64,000 nt of DNA from CAUZFZ01 sp963579025 (GTDB lineage: Bacteria > Planctomycetota > Planctomycetia > Planctomycetales > Planctomycetaceae): positions 15,977-79,976 of the forward strand of contig CAUZFZ010000029.1 in assembly GCA_963579025.1 (NCBI GenBank), given 5' to 3'. The translations under genes were made by a program, and so were the position numbers. A model generated the notes under the pieces. It did not search any database, was not told the DNA's origin, and saw only the letters and a list, made by a program, of their open reading frames with translations. Below are positions 9,031-17,342 of the stretch, piece after piece. How positions within the stretch are numbered: the stretch's first letter is position 1; each line of letters opens with the position of its first letter.

Positions 9031-10086
9031 CTACGAGCCTTCGTCGATGCCGTGATCGGCGAGCCATTGCAGGATGATTGGCTCGACGAGCGCGCGGATG
9101 CCCGCGTTGGCATAGCCGCACCAGTGGACCCCGGTCGTTACGTCAAACGGCGCGTCGAGTGAGTGTCCCAGTCCATCGGTGAAGATCGCCCCCGAACGTT
9201 GTGCAGCCAGCAGGCCGGCCATGTCATAGGGATGCGTTTCAATGAAACGATCGTGATCTGTCCGGCCGAGAATACGATTGAACAGAGGTCGCAGGTCGAT
9301 CACGCAGCGGTCACGACCGGTCATGAGCTGCACCATCTGACCGCCGGTCGAGATGTACTGGTCGTCGAAGAGTTCCGGTGTGGATGTCACGTTGCCCGTC
9401 GTTTCGGCGATACGCTCGGCCAGGTCGGCGGCCAGTCGACGCGTACCCGGGAAGCAGGCAACGACCGATAGGAAGCCATTGCTGAGATCCGTACGCCGCG
9501 TCGGTCCCAGGGGAATCGGGCATCCGGACTTGATCGCGGGCACATCACGTTCACTGACTGCGAATCGGTAGGCCTCGGTTGCACCACGAGCCGTTGCCAG
9601 AAAAGCATCAGCGAAGGTCTGTTTGCTGACGGGTAACTCAACCAGCACCGAGGCAATCGCATCTGACAGCGACGTCTCTTCCCCGCAATCCGGAGCGATC
9701 GCAGCGAGGAACCACGCCGACCGCTTGTCGTACATCAGCATGCGCGTGCCGTCGATCGGATCGAGCAGCATCCGCCAGCGGAGTGGCTGATCCGGGTCAC
9801 CAAAGCGATGCCGGCCGTCAGGTCCAAGTCCTTCCGCAGTCAGCAGCAGGGGAAAGCACTCATCCGGCCACACAGCGATTTCGACGTCCATCGTGGCTTC
9901 GACTCCGCGGTCAATCGCATAAATCCGATCGCCGCCCTCTTCGGCGACAGCTTCCGCCAGTGTGTGGTCGGGAGACCGGGCCGCCTCACGCACCAATCGT
10001 GTCGCGTGCGTCTGTACCGAAAGCCCTAGTTTGAGCAATCGAAATGTCCATTCGCGGGCAGTGAGCATGGCTGTGGTTCCGGACAT
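9031..10086 (-). CDS. Inositol-monophosphatase-like (FIG superfamily) protein
   Basis: The central LLDPIDGTRML (about residue 107) matches the DPIDGT metal-binding motif of the inositol monophosphatase, FBPase and CysQ superfamily. Near the C-terminus, HPYDMAGLLAAQ resembles the second signature containing a metal-binding Asp. At 351 aa it is longer than typical IMPases (~260 aa), and the upstream metal-binding Glu site (EEGGDRI) is only loosely conserved. The substrate cannot be told. It starts 7 nt after the membrane-protein gene at 10094-12121 on the same strand, so the two are probably co-transcribed. ATG 10068 is an alternative start. Confidence 0.72.
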   Translation of the reverse strand: MSGTTAMLTAREWTFRLLKLGLSVQTHATRLVREAARSPDHTLAEAVAEEGGDRIYAIDRGVEATMDVEIAVWPDECFPLLLTAEGLGPDGRHRFGDPDQPLRWRMLLDPIDGTRMLMYDKRSAWFLAAIAPDCGEETSLSDAIASVLVELPVSKQTFADAFLATARGATEAYRFAVSERDVPAIKSGCPIPLGPTRRTDLSNGFLSVVACFPGTRRLAADLAERIAETTGNVTSTPELFDDQYISTGGQMVQLMTGRDRCVIDLRPLFNRILGRTDHDRFIETHPYDMAGLLAAQRSGAIFTDGLGHSLDAPFDVTTGVHWCGYANAGIRALVEPIILQWLADHGIDEGS

Positions 10087-10093
10087 TCACTCG

Positions 10094-12121
10094 TCAATAA
10101 GACCCCAGCACCAGATGCCAGCCGTCGACGATGGTGGACTCGGTTCCGAGTTCAATGCCCGGTGGTTCGCGGAGAACGGCGATCCATTGCCGCTCGGGCG
10201 GCGGGCTGTTCGTTTCATTCAGGGTTCGGTGAAGTTGCTGGATGTGCTGTTCCGTTTGCCCCAACGAAACCTGAAACAGGTTTCTGGCTCCGTAGTATCG
10301 CCGTCGTCGGTTGAAGTCGTTGAACATGGCCACGTCGTTGCTGTTTTCCAGATCCTCTGGCATCGAGGGCTGCGAACGATTCAGCAACGTGACCACGGCA
10401 CGTCGCTGTTCAAGAACTGCTGGCTGCAGCGACTTCGCCGACCCAGCCGCCAGCGACGTGCCGTAATAGAACTCGCCGTCGTGCGACACCAGCAGTGCTT
10501 CGAGATCCCATTCCAGACCATTGGTAACGTTGAGCGATCCGCTTTCGCCCGGTTCGATCGTCAGCCGACCTCGTTCGGGACGCACATTAATGGTCAGGAA
10601 TTGAGTACGGGTCCGAGATCGCAGCCAGCCCGTCGACAGGTGCTGTTTCTCGGTCCAGTCGACGCGCCCATTCTGAAATTCGGAACTGCCTGGCCATATC
10701 GGAATAACTGCCGTGGCGGGCGAGAAGCTAAGGCCCTCCGATGGAGCCAGCCCGGCGTACAGAGCTAACCGGGTCGTGCTCACTGCCGTCTGACTGTTCT
10801 GATCGATCAGGGTCAAACTGCGAACTCGCGACTTCACCCCGAATCCATGCGAGACCGCCGAGAACGCGAACAGCACCACACTGGTCACCAGTGCGATGGC
10901 CGGGATCGTGACTACCAGAAAGTTCAACCGCCCGCGTTTTGCCAGCACGTAGTAATTGAACGGCCCGATCACGAAGGTGAAGACAGAGATGAAGATCAGA
11001 AACGCAGCCATCGGCACGCTGCGATTGTTGGGGATCAGAAACTGCAGGAACTCTTCGTTTTCCGCTCGTCCCGCCACTCCATGACGTTGAGTCCAGTGGA
11101 GCCGATCGCTGCCGATCGCGTCGAGTACCCAGCCCCAGTCCTGCACGGAACCCGAGAAAGGGTCGCCCTGGAATCCGAGGACCTTCCCGAATCCGATCGC
11201 GTGCCAGGCGAATACGTCGGGGGAATCCTCCCAGGTGAATTCGTCGAACGAACCTGACCGGCTGGAAGCGTTGTTGTATTGATCTACATCAATCACGTTG
11301 ATCACACGCCGCGCATGCTGCGACGCGGTCGTCCAGCCTCCACCCTGCAGTGACCCATTCAGTTCGACCAGACGTGCGAATTCAGCGGACTCATGTGCTG
11401 GTTGCTCGACGTTGTAAACAAGCAGCGTGCCGCCGGAACGGACCCAGTCGATTAATGCCGATCGTTGCGTCTCGGCCAGTCCCGCCAGCAGTTCCATCCG
11501 GATCAGGACGACGTCCAGGCCACTATAGGCCAGCCAGTTGTCGGGCAGCAAAAACGGCTCGATGACCTCGTGATCGCTCGTCCGCACAGTCCCACCGTGA
11601 CGACCATGACTGGAATGACCCTGCACCGACGTCACTGCCGTCTCGAGCGAGGCGCAGTCGACCTGAGTATCGGCAATGACCAGCAAACCCGGTCGAATGT
11701 TGGAGATATCCCGTTCGGCCAGTGAAACGTGTCGCCTCAGGCTTTCGAGTGGCTGACCGTTGTGCAGAACGACCAGATTTCCATAGCTGGCGGAACCAAC
11801 CATGGGGATCAGCAGGCTGAAACTGGCAGTGGCGTTCTGGTCAACGTTGACGCGTCGCGACACCTGCGGAAGGCCGTTCTCGTCCGGCCGAAACTGAACA
11901 ACAAACTCACGCGAGGGACCGAAATTCTTCATTGCGATCCGGATCGGGTAGTAACCGCCCAAAGCGCAGCCGGCCCAGGTCCAGTCGGCCGTCAGTTGCA
12001 GATCGTCCTGTCGGGCCGAGTACGAATCGCCAGCGGCCTGCGCAATCGGCGCCGTGAGAGTGAATGACACAGCGGCAAGTGCTGCCAGCGGGCAGTATCG
12101 CGCAATTGACGTGCGTAGCAT
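10094..12121 (-). CDS. Exported membrane protein of unknown function
   Basis: Translation from ATG 12121 gives a clear signal peptide (CPLAALAAVSFTLTAPIAQA). A long extracytoplasmic part follows, with a segment (SALIDWVRSGGTLLVYN) that resembles the core of glutamine-amidotransferase-like folds used in planctomycete membrane proteins. Two adjacent membrane helices come next (AAFLIFISVFTFVIGPF and FLVVTIPAIALVTSVVLFAF), then a second soluble region of about 250 residues. An in-frame ATG at 12202 would add 27 residues without a signal. It is the upstream gene of a probable operon with the phosphatase-like gene. No specific function recognised. Confidence 0.75.
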   Translation of the reverse strand: MLRTSIARYCPLAALAAVSFTLTAPIAQAAGDSYSARQDDLQLTADWTWAGCALGGYYPIRIAMKNFGPSREFVVQFRPDENGLPQVSRRVNVDQNATASFSLLIPMVGSASYGNLVVLHNGQPLESLRRHVSLAERDISNIRPGLLVIADTQVDCASLETAVTSVQGHSSHGRHGGTVRTSDHEVIEPFLLPDNWLAYSGLDVVLIRMELLAGLAETQRSALIDWVRSGGTLLVYNVEQPAHESAEFARLVELNGSLQGGGWTTASQHARRVINVIDVDQYNNASSRSGSFDEFTWEDSPDVFAWHAIGFGKVLGFQGDPFSGSVQDWGWVLDAIGSDRLHWTQRHGVAGRAENEEFLQFLIPNNRSVPMAAFLIFISVFTFVIGPFNYYVLAKRGRLNFLVVTIPAIALVTSVVLFAFSAVSHGFGVKSRVRSLTLIDQNSQTAVSTTRLALYAGLAPSEGLSFSPATAVIPIWPGSSEFQNGRVDWTEKQHLSTGWLRSRTRTQFLTINVRPERGRLTIEPGESGSLNVTNGLEWDLEALLVSHDGEFYYGTSLAAGSAKSLQPAVLEQRRAVVTLLNRSQPSMPEDLENSNDVAMFNDFNRRRRYYGARNLFQVSLGQTEQHIQQLHRTLNETNSPPPERQWIAVLREPPGIELGTESTIVDGWHLVLGSY

Positions 12122-12227
12122 TCGGTTCCGATGTCGAAATCTGACGGAATGTGACAGCCAGCCATCATTGCAGACGGGCCAGGGCATGTCACCGATCCCC
12201 ATTCAACGAACACCAATGAGTGCGCAC

Positions 12228-12301
12228 GGGGTCGGGAGTCTTTTTCGGCCAACACCGTCACGATCATCGAATCGTGTCAACCGAAAAAGACTCCCGACCC
12301 C
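12228..12301. repeat. Perfect 21-bp inverted repeat
   Basis: The arms 12228-12248 and 12281-12301 are exactly complementary, 21 of 21. The arm contains GGGTCGGGAGTC followed by a T-run. The 32-nt spacer contains the small palindrome CGATCATCG. It lies between the divergent membrane-protein gene and rnpB. The GTCGGGAGTCTTTTT type of arm resembles REP/BIME elements mobilised by IS200-like (RAYT) transposases; that link is inferred. Confidence 0.8.
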
Positions 12302-12363
12302 TTCAACCAACGAACTCCAGGCGACGACTACCCACTGCTGGTCAGGTTGCTCACAATGCCGGT

Positions 12364-12754
12364 TCGCCGAGCGGGCTGAGTGATCGCGGCGTCCGATGGA
12401 CTTCGGTGTGTCGGATGTCGAGGAAAGTCCGGGCTCCGCAGGACAGGGTGGTCGGTAACGCCGACCGGCCGCGAGGTCAGGGAAAGTGCCACAGAAAACA
12501 TACCGCCGATGGTCTGGCTTGCCAGGCACAGGTAAGGGTGAAATGGTGCGGTAAGAGCGCACCGCGGTTGGGGTGACTCAACCGGCAGGGTAAACCCCAC
12601 CCGGAGCAATGCCAGACAGGGAGGAGTCGCCCAGGCGACACGGTTTTGTCCGAACCGTCCGACTTCCGGGTAGGCAGCTTGACGTGTCGGGCAACCGGCA
12701 TCGCAGAGAAATGATCACTCTCGACAGAACCCGGCTTACAGGCCCGCTCGGCGA
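12364..12754 (+). ncRNA. rnpB: RNase P RNA, bacterial type A
   Basis: This is the catalytic RNA of RNase P, which removes tRNA 5' leaders. The conserved core is visible in order: GAGGAAAGTCCGGGCTCC near 12420, then CACAGAAAACATACCGCC near 12490, GGTAAGGGTGAAA near 12531, GGTGCGGTAAGAGCGCACC near 12544, GGTAAACCCCACCCGGAGCAA near 12590 split over two helices, and ACAGAACCCGGCTTA near 12725. The terminal helix P1 pairs 12364-12376 with 12742-12754 without mismatch, which fixes both ends. A run of seven T at 12756-12762 follows directly and probably ends transcription. Open frames across this stretch are spurious. Confidence 0.96.
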
Positions 12755-12803
12755 GTTTTTTTGAAATCACACGACAGGAAAATCCCCCTCCCGATACATC
12801 GGA

Positions 12804-13703
12804 ATGACATCAATGCCCGTTCGATTGCACGTCGTTGCGTTTCTCTGCCTTGGCTGGCTATCGCTTGATCTTGGCGCCGCCGAACCCGCCGCGATCAACC
12901 TCTGGCCGGGAATCGCACCTGGGGAAACCGGCGACATCGGTCCGGAAGGACTTCTGCCTGCCAGACCGAACGCAACAAAGAAGATCGACCGACTGGGCAA
13001 TGTTTCCGTGCCAACGTTGACGGTCTATCAGCCGGCGGAAGCCAAACGTACGGGAACGACGGTCGTCGTGTGCCCCGGCGGCGGATACAGCATTCTGGCG
13101 ATGGATCTCGAAGGCACCGAAGTCTGTGAGTGGCTGAATTCAATCGGTGTGACCGCAGTACTCGTTAAGTACCGCGTACCTCGCCGTAAGGACCGTCCCA
13201 AACATGAAGCTCCTCTGCAGGATGCGCAGCGGGCGGTGAGTATCGTTCGATCGCGAGCCGACGAATGGGGCATCAATCCGGAACGCATCGGTATTCTGGG
13301 CTTTTCCGCGGGCGGGCATCTGTCGGCCACAACATCTACGAATTCCGATCAACGCGCGTACGAAACGATCGACGAGCACGATCAAGCAAGCTGTCGACCC
13401 GACTTCGCCGTTCTTGTCTATCCAGCGTACCTTGTGGATGTGAAGAGCGGCGAACTGATGCCGGAGATACGCGTCGACAAGAACTCGCCGCCGACATTTT
13501 TTGCACACGCCCACAACGACGGCATCAGTCCGCTGAACAGTGCCCTGATGTATGCAGCTCTGAAAAAGGCCGGAGTACCGTCGGAGCTGCATATCTTTGC
13601 GGAGGGAGGGCACGGCTTTGGTCTGCGACCGACGGAGCAGCCGTGCTCCAAATGGCCGCAGCACTGTGAGGCGTGGCTGCGTGTCCGAAAGCTGATCCCG
13701 TAG
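12804..13703 (+). CDS. Secreted alpha/beta-hydrolase, esterase-like
   Basis: A 299-aa protein with an N-terminal signal peptide (LHVVAFLCLGWLSLDLGAAE). The oxyanion-region motif VVVCPGGGYSILA (about residue 88) is followed by the nucleophile elbow GFSAGG with Ser168. A C-terminal GGHGFG supplies the probable catalytic His, and the acid is likely the Asp of HNDGIS. The pattern fits the BD-FAE / acetyl-xylan-esterase-like group of polysaccharide-linked esterases. It begins 49 nt after the rnpB 3' end and converges with the reductase gene, whose stop is 18 nt away. Substrate inferred only at class level. Confidence 0.85.
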   Translation: MTSMPVRLHVVAFLCLGWLSLDLGAAEPAAINLWPGIAPGETGDIGPEGLLPARPNATKKIDRLGNVSVPTLTVYQPAEAKRTGTTVVVCPGGGYSILAMDLEGTEVCEWLNSIGVTAVLVKYRVPRRKDRPKHEAPLQDAQRAVSIVRSRADEWGINPERIGILGFSAGGHLSATTSTNSDQRAYETIDEHDQASCRPDFAVLVYPAYLVDVKSGELMPEIRVDKNSPPTFFAHAHNDGISPLNSALMYAALKKAGVPSELHIFAEGGHGFGLRPTEQPCSKWPQHCEAWLRVRKLIP

Positions 13704-13721
13704 GTTGGGTCGTCCAGCCCA

Positions 13722-14513
13722 TCAGATCATGAAGTCGGTCATCCGGCCGAGAATGCGATCGATCAGTTCCTGCGGAAACTCGACGGCCGGCGAATTTGTC
13801 TGGTCGCGGTCGGTCGGGTTGATCCCGCAGTAAACTGACCACGGACCCAGATGCCGCCAGCGTCCGGCTCGTCGGGGCTCGGTGGGCAGCACGGGCGTCG
13901 TGCAGCGATTGCAGCCGATCGTCGTGAAGCCCTGAGCGTGCAACGGGTTGGTAATCACGTTGTGTTCGCTGAGATAACTCTGCAATGCCTCGTCATCAAC
14001 CACGGCCAGCGGGTTGATGCGGATTGCGTTGATTTCAGTATCGACAGACAGAATCGGGCACGACTCCCGACGACCACCTTCGCTGCGGCGGAGGCTGCCG
14101 ATCAACGCGTCGTACTTGTCGCTGACTTTCATCAGCGGTTCGACCTTGCGCATATGACAGCACTGCTGCTGCCCTTCGGCCGTGAGGTACAGCACACCAT
14201 GCTCGGTGGTCTGTGCCGCCATCGACTGTTCGGGCTGCAAGGTGACGACACGCAGTCCGTACTCACTGGCGATGCGGTCGCGTGTGTCGAGCGTTTCCTG
14301 AAACATGACGCCGGTGTCGACGAACACAACGGGGATATCCACACTGGCTGTATGCAGCATGTGGCAGACGACACAGCCGGCTTCCTGCATGGCAGAGATC
14401 GTGGCCACTCGATCGCCAAACGTTTCCTTCGCCCACGCCAGCAGTTCTTGGGGCGTGCGCTCCTCAAAAGTTTCATTCAGATCGGCCAGATCGGCCTGTG
14501 TGAGACGAGCCAT
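13722..14513 (-). CDS. cysH: Adenylyl-sulfate/PAPS reductase family protein (CysH-like)
   Basis: The enzyme family reduces APS or PAPS to sulfite in assimilatory sulfate reduction. The 263-aa protein has Cys118-Cys119 and C201xxC204, the cysteine pattern that binds a 4Fe-4S cluster in APS-type enzymes. SLRRSEGGRRE matches the usual substrate-binding Arg-rich loop. Cys229 lies 25 residues after Cys204, the spacing of the catalytic Cys, but its context is YCGIN instead of the canonical ECGLH-type motif, so the flanking Glu and His are absent. No other sulfate-assimilation gene is nearby. Catalysis or cofactor use may differ. Confidence 0.85.
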   Translation of the reverse strand: MARLTQADLADLNETFEERTPQELLAWAKETFGDRVATISAMQEAGCVVCHMLHTASVDIPVVFVDTGVMFQETLDTRDRIASEYGLRVVTLQPEQSMAAQTTEHGVLYLTAEGQQQCCHMRKVEPLMKVSDKYDALIGSLRRSEGGRRESCPILSVDTEINAIRINPLAVVDDEALQSYLSEHNVITNPLHAQGFTTIGCNRCTTPVLPTEPRRAGRWRHLGPWSVYCGINPTDRDQTNSPAVEFPQELIDRILGRMTDFMI

Positions 14514-14617
14514 ATCGCAATTTCTCGGGGGAAACGGGCGTGGCAGGACTTGTATTGAGTGCCCCTAACACGGTCAACTCTCGCGCGAGTGACGCACAAG
14601 GTCCCCGGAACACGCTC

Positions 14618-15259
14618 ATGGACGACGGCTCGGACAGATCCATCGAATTCCGTAACCTGCTTCAACGTGCTGCGGCCGAAGAACCCGGAGCCTTCGACGC
14701 GCTGGCTATGCACGCGTCCGACCGACTGCGAGCGCTGGCGCATCGCATGCTCGCTCGTTATCCGCATGTCCGCCGCTGGGAAGAAACCGACGACGTCTTT
14801 CAGGCAGCTCTGATTCGACTGCATCGATCGCTGAGCGACGTCAAACCTGACTCGACCCGAGCATTCTTTGGCCTGGCCATTACTCAGATTCGTCGGACGC
14901 TGATCGACCTTTCCCGCCACTACTTCGGAGCTCACGGAGATGGGGCTCACCATCATACGGACGGCGGCGGTCGGGCCGCGGATGATGTCGGGGGACCACT
15001 GCACCAGGCCCCTGAGAACGAAGAGCCCGGGACGTTCGGCCAATGGACGGCATTTCATGTGGCGATTGAGACACTGCCCGAGGAAGTCCGCGAGACATTC
15101 AGTCTGGTCTGGTACGGCGGACTGACACAACGGGAGGCCGCCGACATCCTGAATGTTGCGGAACGGACCGTCATCCGCCGTATGATCCTCGCGCGCATCG
15201 CGCTGCGAGGACTGCTCGATGATGCCTCATCGCAATCCGGGAATGGTGGCCAGTCGTGA
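14618..15259 (+). CDS. ECF-type RNA polymerase sigma factor (planctomycete kinase-linked)
   Basis: A two-domain sigma-70-family protein. Region 2 is visible as MLARYPHVRRWEETDDVFQAALIRLHRSL, in overlapping parts, and region 4 as LPEEVRETFSLVWYGGLTQREAA, then a helix-turn-helix ending ERTVIRRMILARIAL. The linker is Gly/His-rich. I chose ATG 14618; the frame is open to 14540. The stop overlaps the GTG start of the kinase gene by 4 nt (GTGA), so they are translationally coupled. The predicted job is transcription switching controlled by the partner kinase. It is paralogous to the factor at 59639-60277. Confidence 0.9.
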   Translation: MDDGSDRSIEFRNLLQRAAAEEPGAFDALAMHASDRLRALAHRMLARYPHVRRWEETDDVFQAALIRLHRSLSDVKPDSTRAFFGLAITQIRRTLIDLSRHYFGAHGDGAHHHTDGGGRAADDVGGPLHQAPENEEPGTFGQWTAFHVAIETLPEEVRETFSLVWYGGLTQREAADILNVAERTVIRRMILARIALRGLLDDASSQSGNGGQS

Positions 15260-16611
15260 GTGAAGAAATTCTCGAAGACCTGCTTGTCGAATGGGAACTG
15301 GCTCGTCAGTCCGGTCGCGAGGCGTCGGTCGGAGAATTGTGTGCCGACAACCCGGAACTGACCGTCGAACTTCAGCAACGCATTGATGATCTGCGTGCAA
15401 CCGCGTGGATGCTTGATCCGTCGACTCACCTGGAACGCACGAACCTGGCGCACGCAGAACTTCCAGCGCGGGACGACACTCTTCCGGAGTCGAATCTGAC
15501 CGGCCAGCAGTTCGTCGATGCTCTCGAATCCAGCGGGATTCTGGCGCCGTCCCGACTGCAGCGCGTCCGGGATGGGTATCTGCAGCCGTTTGTGGAAGAG
15601 CGTTGCGGTGGCCTCGCGGCGAATCTGGTTCGCGACGGCCTGCTGACAACGTATCAGGCCACCGTGCTGTTGAGAGGCGGCGACGATCCGTTGCTGCTGG
15701 ATCGTTATGTCATTCTGGAAGCAATCGGCTCCGGTGGAATGGGCGTCGTCTACAAGGCGCGGCATGTCTCGATGGACCGCATTGTGGCCCTCAAGGTCCT
15801 GCCGCGCAGTCTTGAGGACGCCTCACGCACCATCCGTCGATTTCAGCGAGAAATCAAAGCCACCGCGCGGCTTTCGCATCCGAACATCGTGACGGCACTG
15901 GATGCACACGACGCGGGCGGCACACATTTTCTGGTCATGGAATACGTGGACGGCCGGAACTTGATGGACGTTGTACGCGCCCACGGTCCGCTGCCTCTCG
16001 AAGAGTCTGTGCGGATCATCATGCAGGTCGCCGATGCTCTGGCCGAGGCGCATCGTAAGGGCATTGTGCATCGAGACATCAAGCCCTCGAACATCCTGCT
16101 GCAACCGGATGGGCAGGCCAAGTTGCTGGACCTCGGCCTGGCACGCATCAGCCGCCTGAACGCGGATGACATCACCATCAGTGCCCTGACTCAGGACGGA
16201 CTGGCCATGGGCACCGAGGCTTTCATGCCTCCGGAACAGGCCCGCGACTCGAAAACCGCCGACGCCCGTGCCGACATCTACAGTCTGGGCTGCACACTGT
16301 TCTATCTGGTCACCGGCCGCCCACTGTTCGTGAAACGCACGCCGGTCCTGACGATGGTCGCGCACCGAGAAGAGCCGCCCACGCCCTTGAGAGAAGTTCG
16401 CGAAGAAGCTCCCGTGAAACTGGACGCTCTCTTCCGTCGGATGGTGAGTAAGTCTCCCGACAACCGACCGCAATCAATGGACGAAGTCCAGTCGGCTCTG
16501 CACGCGTGTGGAATTCTCGATGCGTCCGAGGACGTCGTCGACCCGCCCACGCCGAACGACGCCGGCCTGGTGCGCCGAATCCTGCGATTCGTGCAGCCAA
16601 AGCGCTCGTAA
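15256..16611 (+). CDS. Hanks-type Ser/Thr protein kinase, soluble
   Basis: Starts at GTG 15256, overlapping the sigma-factor stop. Residues 1-60 form an acidic helical N-module. Residues about 125-150 (LVRDGLLTTYQATVLLRG) form a juxta-kinase motif shared with the other kinases here. The catalytic domain follows: Gly loop IGSGGMGVVYKARH (157-170), VALK Lys180, HRDIKPSN (272-279) and DLG (292-294) in place of DFG. The activation segment ends in a MPPEQA (APE-like) motif. No transmembrane helix or sensor domain is present, unlike most planctomycete kinases, so it is likely cytoplasmic. Coupling suggests that it phosphorylates or otherwise governs the neighbouring sigma factor. Confidence 0.92.
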   Translation: MSEEILEDLLVEWELARQSGREASVGELCADNPELTVELQQRIDDLRATAWMLDPSTHLERTNLAHAELPARDDTLPESNLTGQQFVDALESSGILAPSRLQRVRDGYLQPFVEERCGGLAANLVRDGLLTTYQATVLLRGGDDPLLLDRYVILEAIGSGGMGVVYKARHVSMDRIVALKVLPRSLEDASRTIRRFQREIKATARLSHPNIVTALDAHDAGGTHFLVMEYVDGRNLMDVVRAHGPLPLEESVRIIMQVADALAEAHRKGIVHRDIKPSNILLQPDGQAKLLDLGLARISRLNADDITISALTQDGLAMGTEAFMPPEQARDSKTADARADIYSLGCTLFYLVTGRPLFVKRTPVLTMVAHREEPPTPLREVREEAPVKLDALFRRMVSKSPDNRPQSMDEVQSALHACGILDASEDVVDPPTPNDAGLVRRILRFVQPKRS

Positions 16612-16645
16612 GCACACGTTGAACTCACCCTTCTGGCGCGTCGCT

Positions 16646-17329
16646 TTATTTCAACAGCACCGAGCGGACCTGCATGATCCAGCGGTACGGGATGGCGACG
16701 CCTTTCTGCAGCGTCACAAGACCACTCACGATTATGGCCTTGTCTTCAGCCATTTCGATCAACTCCATGTCTTTCGGACTCAACTGCAACTCCCACATCC
16801 GTTCCTTTTTGGGCGAGATGGAGATCTTCACACCAGTTGTCTCACCACCGACAGCCAGCAAACCAGACTGCACCTCACCACGGGTGACGGCATTCACATA
16901 GTGTGGCTTTGAGGAAGCGACCGGGATGCGGACAGGGACCAGCACGTAGTCTTCGTGTCCGACACGACGTCGATCCTCGTCGTCTCGGGCACCATCATCG
17001 GCGGGCTCATCTTCGTTGTCCTTTTTCGGCAGCCGGATCAGGGAACCGCGAATCTCGACAGTCCGACCGTTCAATGCCATGGCTCTGGCACGAAAACCTG
17101 GCTCCTTGTCGAAGCCCAGATTGAATGTGATATCCAGAAGCGGTGGCTTTCCCTTCGCCGTGATCGAAGCAGTGCTGTCCGTGATGGTCAGTTTTCCGAC
17201 GACGGTAAGATTCACATAGCTCTTATTGCGTTTCTGCACATCCTCGGCGGCAGGCGCAGGGCCGCTTTGCTGCACCAACAGGCAGCTCAGCAACGCGCAG
17301 GCGATCAAACCTCTCTTCATCCGAAACAT
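16646..17329 (-). CDS. Small exported protein of unknown function
   Basis: About 227 aa from ATG 17329 (ATG 17350 would overlap the upstream gene by 8 nt). The N-terminus is a signal peptide (GLIACALLSCLLVQQSGPAPA). The mature part is beta-rich with an acidic low-complexity stretch (KKDNEDEPADDGARDDEDRRR) near the middle. No family recognised. It is the last gene of the secreted-protease cluster, 13 nt downstream of the subtilase stop, and converges with the kinase gene. Possible roles such as accessory protein or inhibitor for the cluster are guesses. Confidence 0.75.
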   Translation of the reverse strand: MFRMKRGLIACALLSCLLVQQSGPAPAAEDVQKRNKSYVNLTVVGKLTITDSTASITAKGKPPLLDITFNLGFDKEPGFRARAMALNGRTVEIRGSLIRLPKKDNEDEPADDGARDDEDRRRVGHEDYVLVPVRIPVASSKPHYVNAVTRGEVQSGLLAVGGETTGVKISISPKKERMWELQLSPKDMELIEMAEDKAIIVSGLVTLQKGVAIPYRWIMQVRSVLLK

Positions 17330-17342
17330 GTGATCCCGTCCC

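Noticed and set aside
9962..10768. 268-aa plus-strand open frame across two genes
   Set aside because: It crosses the phosphatase-like start and the membrane-protein end in antisense; no ribosome-binding site or motif.
12364..12754. Open frames of 90-120 codons on both strands over this stretch
   Set aside because: The whole stretch is RNase P RNA with conserved structure; the frames are incidental.
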